From: Candidatus Neomicrothrix sp. UBA2131
Lineage (GTDB): Bacteria > Actinomycetota > Acidimicrobiia > Acidimicrobiales > MedAcidi-G1
Assembly (NCBI GenBank): GCA_002329075.1
Contig: DCXR01000062.1
Coordinates: 1 to 53,547 of the forward strand
Direction: 5' to 3'
DNA length: 53,547 nt
Shown here: positions 30,977 through 38,843 of the stretch, in pieces
How positions within the stretch are numbered: position 1 is the stretch's first letter
Layout of the letters: the number at the start of each line of letters is the position of its first letter
Notes under the pieces: generated by a model
What the model saw: the letters and a program-made list of their open reading frames with translations, nothing else
The model's database searches: none
What the model was told of the DNA's origin: nothing
Position numbers and translations under genes: made by a program

Positions 30977-32554
30977 ATGCACCCGGACCGTCGGACCCTC
31001 TCCGGCATTCCCGTCGATCCCGTCTACGGCGAAGGCCCGCTCCCCGGCGAGTACCCCTACACCCGTGGCATCCATGCCGGGATGTACCGGGACCGGCACT
31101 GGACCATGCGCATGTTCGCCGGGTTCGGCACCGCCGAGGACACCAACGGCCGCTTCAAGGAGCTGCTCCGGTCCGGCGGCACCGGACTCTCCACCGCCTT
31201 CGACATGCCCACGCTCATGGGCCGCGATTCCGACCACCCGCTCGCAATCGGCGAGGTCGGCCGGGCGGGCGTCGCCGTCGACACGGTCGACGACATGGCC
31301 GACCTCTTCGCCGACATCGACCTCGCCGCGGTCACCACCTCGATGACCATCAACGGACCGGCGCCGATCCTGTTGGCCATGTACGTCGCCGTCGCCGAGG
31401 AGGGCGGCGTCGAGCGGAGGCTTCTGGCCGGCACACTCCAGAACGACATCCTCAAGGAGTACCAGGCGCAGAAGGAGTACCTGTTCCCACCCCGCCCGTC
31501 GGTGCGCCTGGTCACCGACGTCATCCGGTTCACCGCTGCCGAGATGCCCCGCTGGAACCCCGTGTCGGTCTCCGGCTACCACATCCGCGAGGCCGGTTCG
31601 ACGGCCGCCCAGGAACTGGCCTTCACCCTCGCCAACGGGTTCGCCTATGTGGAGGCGGCGGCGGCGGTCGGCCTCGACGTCGACGAGTTCGCTCCCCGGC
31701 TGTCCTTCTTCTTCAACAGCCACAGCGACTTTTTCGAGGAGATCGGCAAGTTCCGGGCCGCTCGACGCATCTGGGCCCGCTGGATGCGCGAGCGCTACGG
31801 CGCCAGGGACGAGCGCAGCCTGAAATTGCGGTTCCATACACAGACAGCGGGCGTCTCGCTCACCGCCCAGCAGCCCGAGGTCAACATCGCCAGGGTCGCC
31901 CTACAGGCGTTGGCCGGCGTGCTCGGCGGCACCCAGAGCCTCCACACGGACTCGTACGACGAGGCCCTGGCCCTCCCTTCCAAGGAGGCGGCGCGCATCG
32001 CGTTGCGCACCCAGCAGGTCATCGCCCACGAGACCGGGGTCGCCGACGTGGCCGATCCCCTCGGCGGCTCCGCCTACGTCGAGTGGATGACCGACGAACT
32101 CGAGCGCCGTGCCGGGGAGGTCTTCGACCGGCTCGACGACGAGGGAGGGGGCTCGATCCTCGAGGGCGTCTATGCGGGAATCGAGAGCGGCTGGTTCATG
32201 GGCGAGATCGCCGAATCGGCCTACCGGTTCGAGCGCGAGGTGAACGCCGGCGACCGGGTCGTGGTCGGGGTCAACGCCTTCACCGAGGGCGACGAAGGGG
32301 GTTCGAGCAGGCTGATGCGCATCGGCCAGGACACCGAGGACCTGCAGCGCAAACGCCTGGCCGAGGTCCGGCTGGCACGCGACGGGTCCGCGGTACGAAC
32401 GGCGCTCGCCCGGGTCGCCGATGAAGCCGGGCGACCGGAGGCCAACCTGATGCCCGCACTGCTCGACGCGGTCCGGACCCGGGCCACCGTCGGCGAGGTC
32501 GTCGAAGTCCTCGAGGACGTCTTCGGCACGTACGTCGAGACGACGGTCGTCTGA
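30977..32554 (+). CDS. Acyl-CoA mutase large subunit (isobutyryl-CoA mutase-like)
   Basis: 525 aa, substrate-binding TIM-barrel chain of a B12-dependent acyl-CoA mutase; the B12 domain is a separate gene. YPYTRGIHAGMYRDRHWTMR and SGYHIREAGSTAAQE (His202) are core motifs. Two specificity positions differ from methylmalonyl-CoA mutase: RMFAGF has Phe47 where it has Tyr89, and EYQAQKEYLFPP has Gln165 where it has Arg207. Phe/Gln is the isobutyryl-CoA mutase pair. Ala74 sits where 2-hydroxyisobutyryl-CoA mutase is thought to have Asp, and Phe47 where that enzyme has Ile. An unusual Arg83 appears in MGRDSD (commonly GYDSD). No ribosome-binding site is visible before the ATG. Confidence 0.9.
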   Translation: MHPDRRTLSGIPVDPVYGEGPLPGEYPYTRGIHAGMYRDRHWTMRMFAGFGTAEDTNGRFKELLRSGGTGLSTAFDMPTLMGRDSDHPLAIGEVGRAGVAVDTVDDMADLFADIDLAAVTTSMTINGPAPILLAMYVAVAEEGGVERRLLAGTLQNDILKEYQAQKEYLFPPRPSVRLVTDVIRFTAAEMPRWNPVSVSGYHIREAGSTAAQELAFTLANGFAYVEAAAAVGLDVDEFAPRLSFFFNSHSDFFEEIGKFRAARRIWARWMRERYGARDERSLKLRFHTQTAGVSLTAQQPEVNIARVALQALAGVLGGTQSLHTDSYDEALALPSKEAARIALRTQQVIAHETGVADVADPLGGSAYVEWMTDELERRAGEVFDRLDDEGGGSILEGVYAGIESGWFMGEIAESAYRFEREVNAGDRVVVGVNAFTEGDEGGSSRLMRIGQDTEDLQRKRLAEVRLARDGSAVRTALARVADEAGRPEANLMPALLDAVRTRATVGEVVEVLEDVFGTYVETTVV

Positions 32555-32568
32555 TGGAGGTCCGGAAC

Positions 32569-32988
32569 ATGGGCGCAGCGCCGATCCGGGTCGTGCTCGC
32601 CAAGCTGGGCCTCGACGGGCACGACCGGGGGCTCAAGGTCGTCGCCCGGATGCTCCGGGACGCCGGCATGGAGGTCGTCTACCTCGGGCTCCGCCAGACC
32701 ACCGGGACGATCGTCGATGCGGTCGAGCAGGAGGACGCCGACGTGGTCGGCATCTCGATGCACAATGCCGGACATCTCACCCTGGCACCCCTGATCGTCG
32801 CTGCCCTCGCCGACGCAGGACTCGGAGACGTACCCGTCGTGATCGGCGGCGTCGTCCCCGACGAGGACCTCGACGAGCTCGCTGCGGCCGGAGTCGGCGC
32901 AGTCCTCGGCCCGGGGGCCTCGGCCGTCGAGGTCGTGGCGTCCGTGCGCGGCGTCGTCGACGCGGGTGTCCGTGCAACCGGCGACTGA
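32569..32988 (+). CDS. B12-binding small subunit of acyl-CoA mutase
   Basis: 139 aa Rossmann-like cobalamin-binding domain. KLGLDGHDRGLKVVARMLRD carries the DxHxxG signature with His18 as cobalt ligand; VVGISMHNAGH and VVIGGVVPDEDLDEL are the matching SxL and GG-type motifs. The ATG at 32569 is chosen because GGAGG (32556-32560) sits 8 bases upstream. A start at 32554 overlapping the large-subunit stop (TGATG) is the alternative. Separate large and small chains are the arrangement of Icm and Hcm mutases, not of the usual methylmalonyl-CoA mutase. Confidence 0.93.
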   Translation: MGAAPIRVVLAKLGLDGHDRGLKVVARMLRDAGMEVVYLGLRQTTGTIVDAVEQEDADVVGISMHNAGHLTLAPLIVAALADAGLGDVPVVIGGVVPDEDLDELAAAGVGAVLGPGASAVEVVASVRGVVDAGVRATGD

Positions 32989-33934
32989 AGGCCGGACGCC
33001 GGCCGAGCTCCTCGCCGCAGCCCGGGATGGCGAGCGCCGGGCGATCGCCCGCCTGCTGACCCTCGTGGAACGCGGTGGTGGGGCCGCTGACGCCATCGCC
33101 GGGGCCACGCACCGGTTGGCCGGCACAGCACACGTCGTGGGAATCACCGGGGCACCGGGCTCCGGGAAGTCGACGTTGACCAGCGCGCTGACCACCCTGC
33201 TCGTCGCAGGGGGTCGCCGACCGGCGGTGGTGGCGGTCGACCCCTCGTCCCCACTGACCGGTGGCGCCATCCTCGGTGACCGCGTGCGCATGGAGGCGGC
33301 CACTGTCGCAGGGGTCTTCGTCCGCTCCATGGCGACCCGCGGCCACGGTGGAGGCCTCGCCCTCGCCGTTCCGGGGGCGGTTCGCGTGCTCGACGCCTGC
33401 GGATTCGACCCGGTCGTGATCGAAACGGTCGGAGTCGGCCAGGTCGAGGTCGATGTGGTCGCTGCGGCGGACACCGCCGTCGTCGTGGTGACCCCGGGTT
33501 GGGGAGACGCCGTGCAGGCCAACAAGGCGGGCCTGCTCGAGGTCGCCGACCTGTTCGTCGTCAACAAGGCCGATCGTCCCGGCGCATCCGACGCCCGCCG
33601 CGACCTCGACCTGATGTTGGACCTGACCGAGGTGTCGGGTGCCTGCCCCAAAAGGCGCCCCGTGATCGTCGAGACGACGGCGACGAAGGGTGAGGGGGTC
33701 GAGGACCTGCTCGCCGCCATCGACGCCCACCATGCGGTCCTCGTCGGGGGTACGGGCCTCGAGGTCCGGCGGGCCCGCCGCCTTGCCGCAGAGGTGCGCG
33801 CCCGCCTCGACCACCTCCTGGGCGAGGCCGCCGGACAGGCGCTCGTCGAGGCCGGACCCGTAGCCGGGGAGACGACGGTCGAGACGGCCCGCCGGCTGGC
33901 CGGACGTATTCTGGGGACCGGGGACACCGGGTGA
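32966..33934 (+). CDS. meaB: MeaB/ArgK-type G-protein chaperone of B12 mutases
   Basis: 322 aa GTPase that gates cobalamin loading and protects the mutase. Walker A GAPGSGKS at residues 62-69, then VVAVDPSSPLTGGAILGDRVRM with the switch region, ETVGVGQVEVDV, and the base-specificity NKAD. The C-terminal helical dimerisation region is present. The GTG start lies 23 bases inside the B12-subunit gene; a GTG at 32972 is equally possible. Its place as third gene confirms that the preceding two form a B12 mutase. Confidence 0.94.
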   Translation: MSVQPATEGRTPAELLAAARDGERRAIARLLTLVERGGGAADAIAGATHRLAGTAHVVGITGAPGSGKSTLTSALTTLLVAGGRRPAVVAVDPSSPLTGGAILGDRVRMEAATVAGVFVRSMATRGHGGGLALAVPGAVRVLDACGFDPVVIETVGVGQVEVDVVAAADTAVVVVTPGWGDAVQANKAGLLEVADLFVVNKADRPGASDARRDLDLMLDLTEVSGACPKRRPVIVETTATKGEGVEDLLAAIDAHHAVLVGGTGLEVRRARRLAAEVRARLDHLLGEAAGQALVEAGPVAGETTVETARRLAGRILGTGDTG

Positions 33935-33980
33935 CGGGAGGCACGACTCGCCGGAAATGGTGGGGATAGGCTCTCGCGCC

Positions 33981-34445
33981 ATGGCCCGGAACCTGCTCGC
34001 CCTTTCTACGCGCCTCTGGCGGGACTACGGGCAGAAGCTGATCCGATTCGCCGGTGTGTCGATCATCAACGTGTGCACCGGCCAGACGCTGCTGTACATC
34101 TGTTACGCCCGCCTGGGCTGGAACGGCATGCTCGCCAACGTGGTCGCCGTGGCTGCGGGCAGCATCCCCGCCTACCTGCTCAGCCGTCACTACGTCTGGG
34201 AGCGGGAGAAGGGCGACCACAACTTCGGCGCAGAGATCCTGCCATTCTGGGGCCTCGCCTTCGTCGGCCTGGTGCTGTCGACCGCCCTCGTCGGTGTCGC
34301 CGACTCCTTCTCGGATCACACGCTCGCCGTGCAGGGCGCAAACGCCGCAGCATTCGGTGCGCTCTGGATCGTCCGATTCGTGGTACTGGAGCACCTGTTG
34401 TGGGGCGAGCGGACCGAACACGAGTTGGTGCGCAAGCACAACTGA
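33981..34445 (+). CDS. GtrA family membrane protein
   Basis: 154 aa with four predicted transmembrane segments: LIRFAGVSIINVCTGQTLLY, NVVAVAAGSIPAYLLSRHYVW, FWGLAFVGLVLSTALVGVA and AAAFGALWIVRFVVLEHLLW. The RF(A/L)GVS opening and SRHYVW motif are GtrA signatures. GtrA proteins are thought to move polyprenyl-linked sugars or otherwise serve cell-surface polysaccharide synthesis. It begins the glycan-like cluster that ends with the GT4 glycosyltransferase. Confidence 0.88.
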   Translation: MARNLLALSTRLWRDYGQKLIRFAGVSIINVCTGQTLLYICYARLGWNGMLANVVAVAAGSIPAYLLSRHYVWEREKGDHNFGAEILPFWGLAFVGLVLSTALVGVADSFSDHTLAVQGANAAAFGALWIVRFVVLEHLLWGERTEHELVRKHN

Positions 34446-34448
34446 GCC

Positions 34449-35087
34449 GTGGAAGACCGCCGCCGACAACTGTTCGACCTGGCCGAGGGCACCCGCGGCT
34501 TCATGCCTCCCGACGAGGGATGCGCCCTCCACGATCACGCACTCGATGTCGCTGTCGACGGACCGTTCCTCGAGGTGGGGAGCTACTGCGGCAGGTCCAG
34601 CGTCTACCTGGGCGCAGCTGCTGAGGCCGGCGGCCGTCTGCTGTTCGCACTCGACCACCACCGCGGCTCCGAGGAGAACCAGCCCGGCTGGGAATGGCAC
34701 GAGCCCGACCTCGTCGACCCGGAGGCCGGCCGCATCGACACCCTGCCGCACTTCCGCCGGACCATCAGCGAAGCCGGCCTCGAGGAGACCGTGGTCGCCC
34801 TGGTGGGCGACTCACCCCGTGTCGCCGCTGCCTGGTCGACGCCTCTTTCGCTGCTGTTCATCGACGGTGGACACGGGGTCGGGCCTGCGCACCGTGACTA
34901 CGAGGGTTGGGTGCCGCAGTTGGCCGTTGGAGGCACGCTCCTGATCCACGACGTCTTCCCGGATCCGGCCGACGGGGGGCGGCCGCCCTACGAGATCTGG
35001 TGCCGGGCGGTCGGGTCTGGGTCGTTCCACGAGGTCGACACCGTGGGTTCGCTACGTGTCCTGCGCCGCGTTGCCGTGGGGATCTGA
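34449..35087 (+). CDS. Class I SAM-dependent methyltransferase (Methyltransf_24 type)
   Basis: 212 aa. FLEVGSYCGRSSVYLGAAAE is the SAM-binding loop, LFALDHHRGSEEN the acidic loop, LSLLFIDGGHGVGPAHRDYE the IDGxH motif, and GGTLLIHDVFPDPADGG the following strand. IDGxH methyltransferases often act on small molecules or sugar moieties, with metal-assisted catalysis. GTG start 3 bases after the GtrA stop, so co-translated with it. The acceptor is unknown. Confidence 0.88.
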   Translation: MEDRRRQLFDLAEGTRGFMPPDEGCALHDHALDVAVDGPFLEVGSYCGRSSVYLGAAAEAGGRLLFALDHHRGSEENQPGWEWHEPDLVDPEAGRIDTLPHFRRTISEAGLEETVVALVGDSPRVAAAWSTPLSLLFIDGGHGVGPAHRDYEGWVPQLAVGGTLLIHDVFPDPADGGRPPYEIWCRAVGSGSFHEVDTVGSLRVLRRVAVGI

Positions 35088-35124
35088 CCACCCGGTCGTC
35101 GGCACCCTCGGTGGGCGGGGTCGA

Positions 35125-36219
35125 TCAGTCGAGGTCGCGGATTCGAACGTCGACCTCCGAGTCGATCCCCGAGACAATCTCGACGTCGATGATCTCGGGC
35201 AGGTCCCGGTGGTCGACGAACAGGCCGGAGGCGGGACTCGCTCCGCTGAGAGCGTCGGCTGCGAGGATGACGGCCGCCGCCGTGTAGGTCGTGTGCTCGT
35301 CATCCGGGAAGCTGACCTCCTGCGGGTAGGCGATGCCGGTGAGGTAGCGGCCATCGGGGCTGCGCATCGTCTGCGCCCATGCGAACAGCCGCTCGGCCAT
35401 CGGCCGGTTGCCGACCAGCAGGTAGGCCATGGCGCATTCGCAGGTCTCGGCGGCGGTGATCCAGTCCTTGTCACCGACGCAGCGGACACCCCGGGCGGGT
35501 AGGACGAAGTCGTCGAAGCGGGAGGCGAGTTGTCGCACGGCCTCTTCGCCGGTGACGGCGCCGGAGAGCACCGGGTAGTACCAGTCCATCGCCCACCGGT
35601 CCTTCGGAGCGAATGCACCCCCGGGTCGAGTCCTGACGACATGGGCGAGGTGGGCCAGCGAGAGCTCCCAGTCGGGGCGCTCGTGGCCCAACTCCTCGGC
35701 GACGGCGATACCGCACCGGAGGCTGTGGCACACGCTCGACGATCCGGTGAGCAGTGCGTAGGACCAGGGTGTGCCGCCGGCGTGGCGCGCCCAGAGGATC
35801 TCGCCCCGGGGAGTCTGGAGGTCGAGTACGTAGTCGAGGGCCCGCTCGACGACTGGCCACAGCGACTCGAGGAAGCCCCGGTCGTGGGTGAGGAGCCAGT
35901 GGTGCCAGGCGCCGGTGGAGACGTAGGCGATCACGTTGGTGTCGAACTTGGGGTCCTCGACGTCGCCGTCCACGTAGTAGGCGTGCCAGGCACCGTCATC
36001 GTGCTGGCTGGCGGCCAGCCACCCGTAGGCGGCCTCGGCCTCATCGAGGTGGCCGGAGACTGCCAGCGCCATGGCGGCTTCGACATGGTTCCACGGGTCG
36101 GCATGGCCGCCGGTGAACCAGGGGATCATGCCGTCGGGGAGTTGGACCTCGGCGATCGAATCGGCGGTGCGGCGCAGGTCGTCGGCCGACAACAGGCCGG
36201 GAATCTCAGGTAGGGACAT
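35125..36219 (-). CDS. Alpha/alpha-toroid protein (prenyltransferase/squalene cyclase-like)
   Basis: 364 aa. It contains repeated helical-hairpin motifs with QxxDGxW-like signatures: AEVQLPDGMIPWFTGGHADP, AASQHDDGAWHAYY and TMRSPDGRYLTG. These resemble terpene-cyclase or six-hairpin glycosidase toroids, but the DxDD cyclase motif is not seen and no function is assigned. Its start lies inside the 3' end of the neighbouring methyltransferase (14-base overlap), so it belongs to the same minus-strand operon as that gene and the glycosyltransferase. Confidence 0.8.
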   Translation of the reverse strand: MSLPEIPGLLSADDLRRTADSIAEVQLPDGMIPWFTGGHADPWNHVEAAMALAVSGHLDEAEAAYGWLAASQHDDGAWHAYYVDGDVEDPKFDTNVIAYVSTGAWHHWLLTHDRGFLESLWPVVERALDYVLDLQTPRGEILWARHAGGTPWSYALLTGSSSVCHSLRCGIAVAEELGHERPDWELSLAHLAHVVRTRPGGAFAPKDRWAMDWYYPVLSGAVTGEEAVRQLASRFDDFVLPARGVRCVGDKDWITAAETCECAMAYLLVGNRPMAERLFAWAQTMRSPDGRYLTGIAYPQEVSFPDDEHTTYTAAAVILAADALSGASPASGLFVDHRDLPEIIDVEIVSGIDSEVDVRIRDLD

Positions 36220-36985
36220 GCACCAGCTCCCTGTCAGGATCGACTGTCGGATGGGTCGCCTGAGCGGGCTTGGTGGCGTATACGACGAGGCTCTTTCCCA
36301 GGACCGGGTTGAGGATCCTGTCAAGGGTCCGGGTCGTGCGGGGCGCCTTCACGATGTCCCAGGTGAGGAAGCGATGGTAGATGCGGACCAGTCGGTTGCC
36401 CTCGATCGGCCGGTTGGGGCCAACGGCACAGCGCAGCCACCAGTAGGGGCTGTGGAGGGCATGGGACCGGTGGTCACCGTCGACGACCAGGCCGGCGGCG
36501 GCCATGCGGTCGCGGAGCGTGTGTCGTCCATAGATGCGGACGTGGCCCCCGACCGCTGCCGGTGCGTGGTAGTCGGACGAGATCTTCCAGCAGATGCGTT
36601 CAGGGAGGGTGGCCGGAACGGTGATGGCGATCGTGCCACCTGGACGCAGCACCCGGGTCAGCTCGGTGAGGGCGGCGTCGTCGTCGTGGATGTGTTCCAT
36701 CACCTCGCTGGCGATTACCCGGTCGAAGGAGTCGTCGGCGAACGGGAGCCGCGTGGCATCGCCGTTTGCGGTCTCGAGTACCACGTCGGGGCCGATCTCG
36801 TCCGCCTCCGCCATGGCTGCCACGGTCGCCCTGACCCGGTGCAGCTCGTCGATACCGAGGTCGCAGGCGACGACGTGGGCACCCCGGCGCAGGGCCTCGA
36901 AGGCGTGTCGGCCGAAACCGCAGCCCAGGTCCAGCAGGCGGTCGCCGGATCGGAGCCCGAGTCGGTGGTAGTCGGCGGTGAGCAC
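36206..36985 (-). CDS. Class I SAM-dependent methyltransferase (Methyltransf_11 type)
   Basis: 259 aa. LLDLGCGFGRHAFEALRRGA is motif I, VVACDLGIDELHRVRA motif II, and ATRLPFADDSFDRVIASEVMEHI motif IV with ELTRVLRPGGTIAITVP. The C-terminal region (YGRHTLRDRMAAAGL) is usual for sugar, quinone or lipid methyltransferases; the acceptor is unknown. The GTG start at 36985 shares one base with the glycosyltransferase stop. Longer starts upstream would run inside that gene and lack family sequence. Confidence 0.9.
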   Translation of the reverse strand: MLTADYHRLGLRSGDRLLDLGCGFGRHAFEALRRGAHVVACDLGIDELHRVRATVAAMAEADEIGPDVVLETANGDATRLPFADDSFDRVIASEVMEHIHDDDAALTELTRVLRPGGTIAITVPATLPERICWKISSDYHAPAAVGGHVRIYGRHTLRDRMAAAGLVVDGDHRSHALHSPYWWLRCAVGPNRPIEGNRLVRIYHRFLTWDIVKAPRTTRTLDRILNPVLGKSLVVYATKPAQATHPTVDPDRELVHVPT

Positions 36986-38343
36986 TAGCGCCGGGGGCCT
37001 GACAGAAGATCGGAGCGAGAACCGGGCAGAGACCGGGAGCGAGCGTCGGAACGAGGTCCGGTGAGGAGCTTCCTGTACTGCTCGACGGTCCGCTCGGCCG
37101 TGTGGTGCCAACTCCAGTGGTCCATCACCCGCCGGCGGCCGTTGGCGCCGATCCGGTCCCGGGCGTCGGGGGTGTCGAGGACGGTGCGGATCATGGCGGC
37201 AAGGGCGCCGCTGTCACCCGGGGGCACCTGGAAGCAGGTGTCGTCGTGGGTTCCGGTCACCTCCGGCAGGGCACCGCCTGTGGTGGCCACCAACGGCACG
37301 CCGCACGACATGGCTTCGATGGCGGGCAACGAGAAGCCCTCGTAGAGCGACGGCACGACCGCCACCTCGGCCTCGCTGTAGAGCTCGACGATCCGCTGGT
37401 CGGGCACGTCGTGGATGTACGACACGCAGTCGGTCAGCCCGAGGCGCTTGAACGTGTCGCTGGCGGCGCTCGAGGTCTTCGGCCTGCCGATGATGACCAA
37501 CTCGACGTCGCGTTCCGTGCGCAGCTTGGCGACCGCCTCGAGCAGGAACCGGAGGCCCTTCATGGCCACGTCGGCGCTGGCGGTCGTGACGATGCGGCCC
37601 GGGATCCGGGTGATGCCCTCGACGGGTCGGAACAGGTCGGGGTCGACGCCGACGGGTACGACGTGTATCCGGTCGGCGGGGACCATGTGGTCGGCGATGA
37701 TGTCGGATCGGGACGACTCGGAGACGGTCATGACCCGGTGCATCCGCTTCGCCACCTGGGTCTGCATCCTCGTGAACGAGTACCAGCGGCGCTTGCCGAT
37801 CTCCTCCCAGAGGGTGCGGGCATGTTCGATCTCGAGCTTCCTGTCGATCGTGATGGGATGGTGGATGGTGGCGAGGACAGGCATCCCGAGGTGCTCCTGC
37901 ATCAGGAGCAGGCCCCAGCCGAGGCACTGGTTGTCGTGGACCAGGTCGAAGTCCCGGGTGCGCTTCCGCAGGTGGTCCCAGGCGCGCATGCTGAATGCCA
38001 TGGGCTCCGAGAAGTTCCCGGTGTTGAACGACATCGCCTCGGCGACGTCCCACACGCTCTTGAACTCCCAGAAGCGGGCCTTTCGCATCGGAAAGTGGTC
38101 GTTGTAGAGGTCGAGGCTGGGCAACTCGACCAACGGGACCCGGTCGTCGAGGACCGGGTACGGCTGGCCGGACAGGACCTCGACGTGGTGGCCCAGGTCG
38201 ACAAGTGCCCGGGTGAGGTGGTGCGTGTAGACGCCCTGGCCGCCGCAGTGCGGCTTGCCACGGTAGGCGAGGTAGGCGATGCGCAGTGGAGCGTCGTCGA
38301 GCGGTCCGGGGCTGGTTCCTGGACTGCTTCCGGGGGAGGGCAT
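36985..38343 (-). CDS. GT4 family glycosyltransferase
   Basis: 452 aa GT-B fold enzyme. The N-terminal domain contains HCGGQGVYTHHLTRALVDLG, the nucleotide-sugar loop seen in many GT4 retaining enzymes. The C-terminal domain contains SLYEGFSLPAIEAMSCGVPL (the E-x7-E motif) and TTGGALPEVTG. The C-terminal tail is Arg/Ser-rich. It is the first gene of the operon GT4 - methyltransferase - toroid protein. The ATG at 38343 is used; the frame stays open upstream through the divergent dtd region but without homology. Confidence 0.92.
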   Translation of the reverse strand: MPSPGSSPGTSPGPLDDAPLRIAYLAYRGKPHCGGQGVYTHHLTRALVDLGHHVEVLSGQPYPVLDDRVPLVELPSLDLYNDHFPMRKARFWEFKSVWDVAEAMSFNTGNFSEPMAFSMRAWDHLRKRTRDFDLVHDNQCLGWGLLLMQEHLGMPVLATIHHPITIDRKLEIEHARTLWEEIGKRRWYSFTRMQTQVAKRMHRVMTVSESSRSDIIADHMVPADRIHVVPVGVDPDLFRPVEGITRIPGRIVTTASADVAMKGLRFLLEAVAKLRTERDVELVIIGRPKTSSAASDTFKRLGLTDCVSYIHDVPDQRIVELYSEAEVAVVPSLYEGFSLPAIEAMSCGVPLVATTGGALPEVTGTHDDTCFQVPPGDSGALAAMIRTVLDTPDARDRIGANGRRRVMDHWSWHHTAERTVEQYRKLLTGPRSDARSRSLPGSRSDLLSGPRR

Positions 38344-38403
38344 CCGGCAAGTCTGGCGGGAGCGAGCGCGAAAGGCTCCACCGGGACGGGTACCTTCGGT
38401 CAC

Positions 38404-38841
38404 GTGCGAGCGCTGGTGCAACGGGTCGGGCGAGCCTCCGTGACCGTGGATGGGGAGGTGGTCGGCGCAATCGGGGCTGGCCTCTGCGTGTTCGTCGGCG
38501 TCACCCATGACGATGGTGTGGCGCAGGCCGACCGGCTGGCCGGCAAGCTGGCCGGCCTGAGGATCATGGACGACGATGACGGGGCGATGAACCGTTCGGT
38601 TGTCGATTCCGGTGGTGAGGTGCTGGTGGTCAGCCAGTTCACCCTCTACGGCGACACGTCACGGGGGCGGCGCCCCACCTGGATTGCGGCGGCGCCACCC
38701 GAGCAGGCCGAGCCGCTGGTCGAACGCGTGGCGGAGGGCTTGGCCGACATGGGAATCAGGGTGGCAACCGGACGTTTCCGGGCGCTCATGCAGGTAGAGC
38801 TCGTGAACGACGGCCCGGCGACGCTGGCGATCGAGGTCTGA
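38404..38841 (+). CDS. dtd: D-aminoacyl-tRNA deacylase
   Basis: 145 aa enzyme that removes D-amino acids from tRNA. VRALVQRVGRASVTVDGEVV is the canonical N-terminus, SQFTLYGDTSRGRRP carries the SQFTL active-site motif, and the C-terminus MQVELVNDGPAT carries the NxGPxT motif. The GTG start at 38404 is fixed by the family N-terminus. It is 60 bases from the divergent GT4 operon. Confidence 0.96.
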   Translation: MRALVQRVGRASVTVDGEVVGAIGAGLCVFVGVTHDDGVAQADRLAGKLAGLRIMDDDDGAMNRSVVDSGGEVLVVSQFTLYGDTSRGRRPTWIAAAPPEQAEPLVERVAEGLADMGIRVATGRFRALMQVELVNDGPATLAIEV

Positions 38842-38843
38842 GC

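Noticed and set aside
30977..32554. Annotation as methylmalonyl-CoA mutase
   Set aside because: The Tyr and Arg positions that bind the methylmalonyl carboxylate appear as Phe47 and Gln165, and the B12 domain is on a separate small subunit.
35135..35155. tRNA T-loop-like GGATTCGAACGTCGACC
   Set aside because: It is inside the coding frame of the toroid protein, with no acceptor stem or anticodon arm around it.
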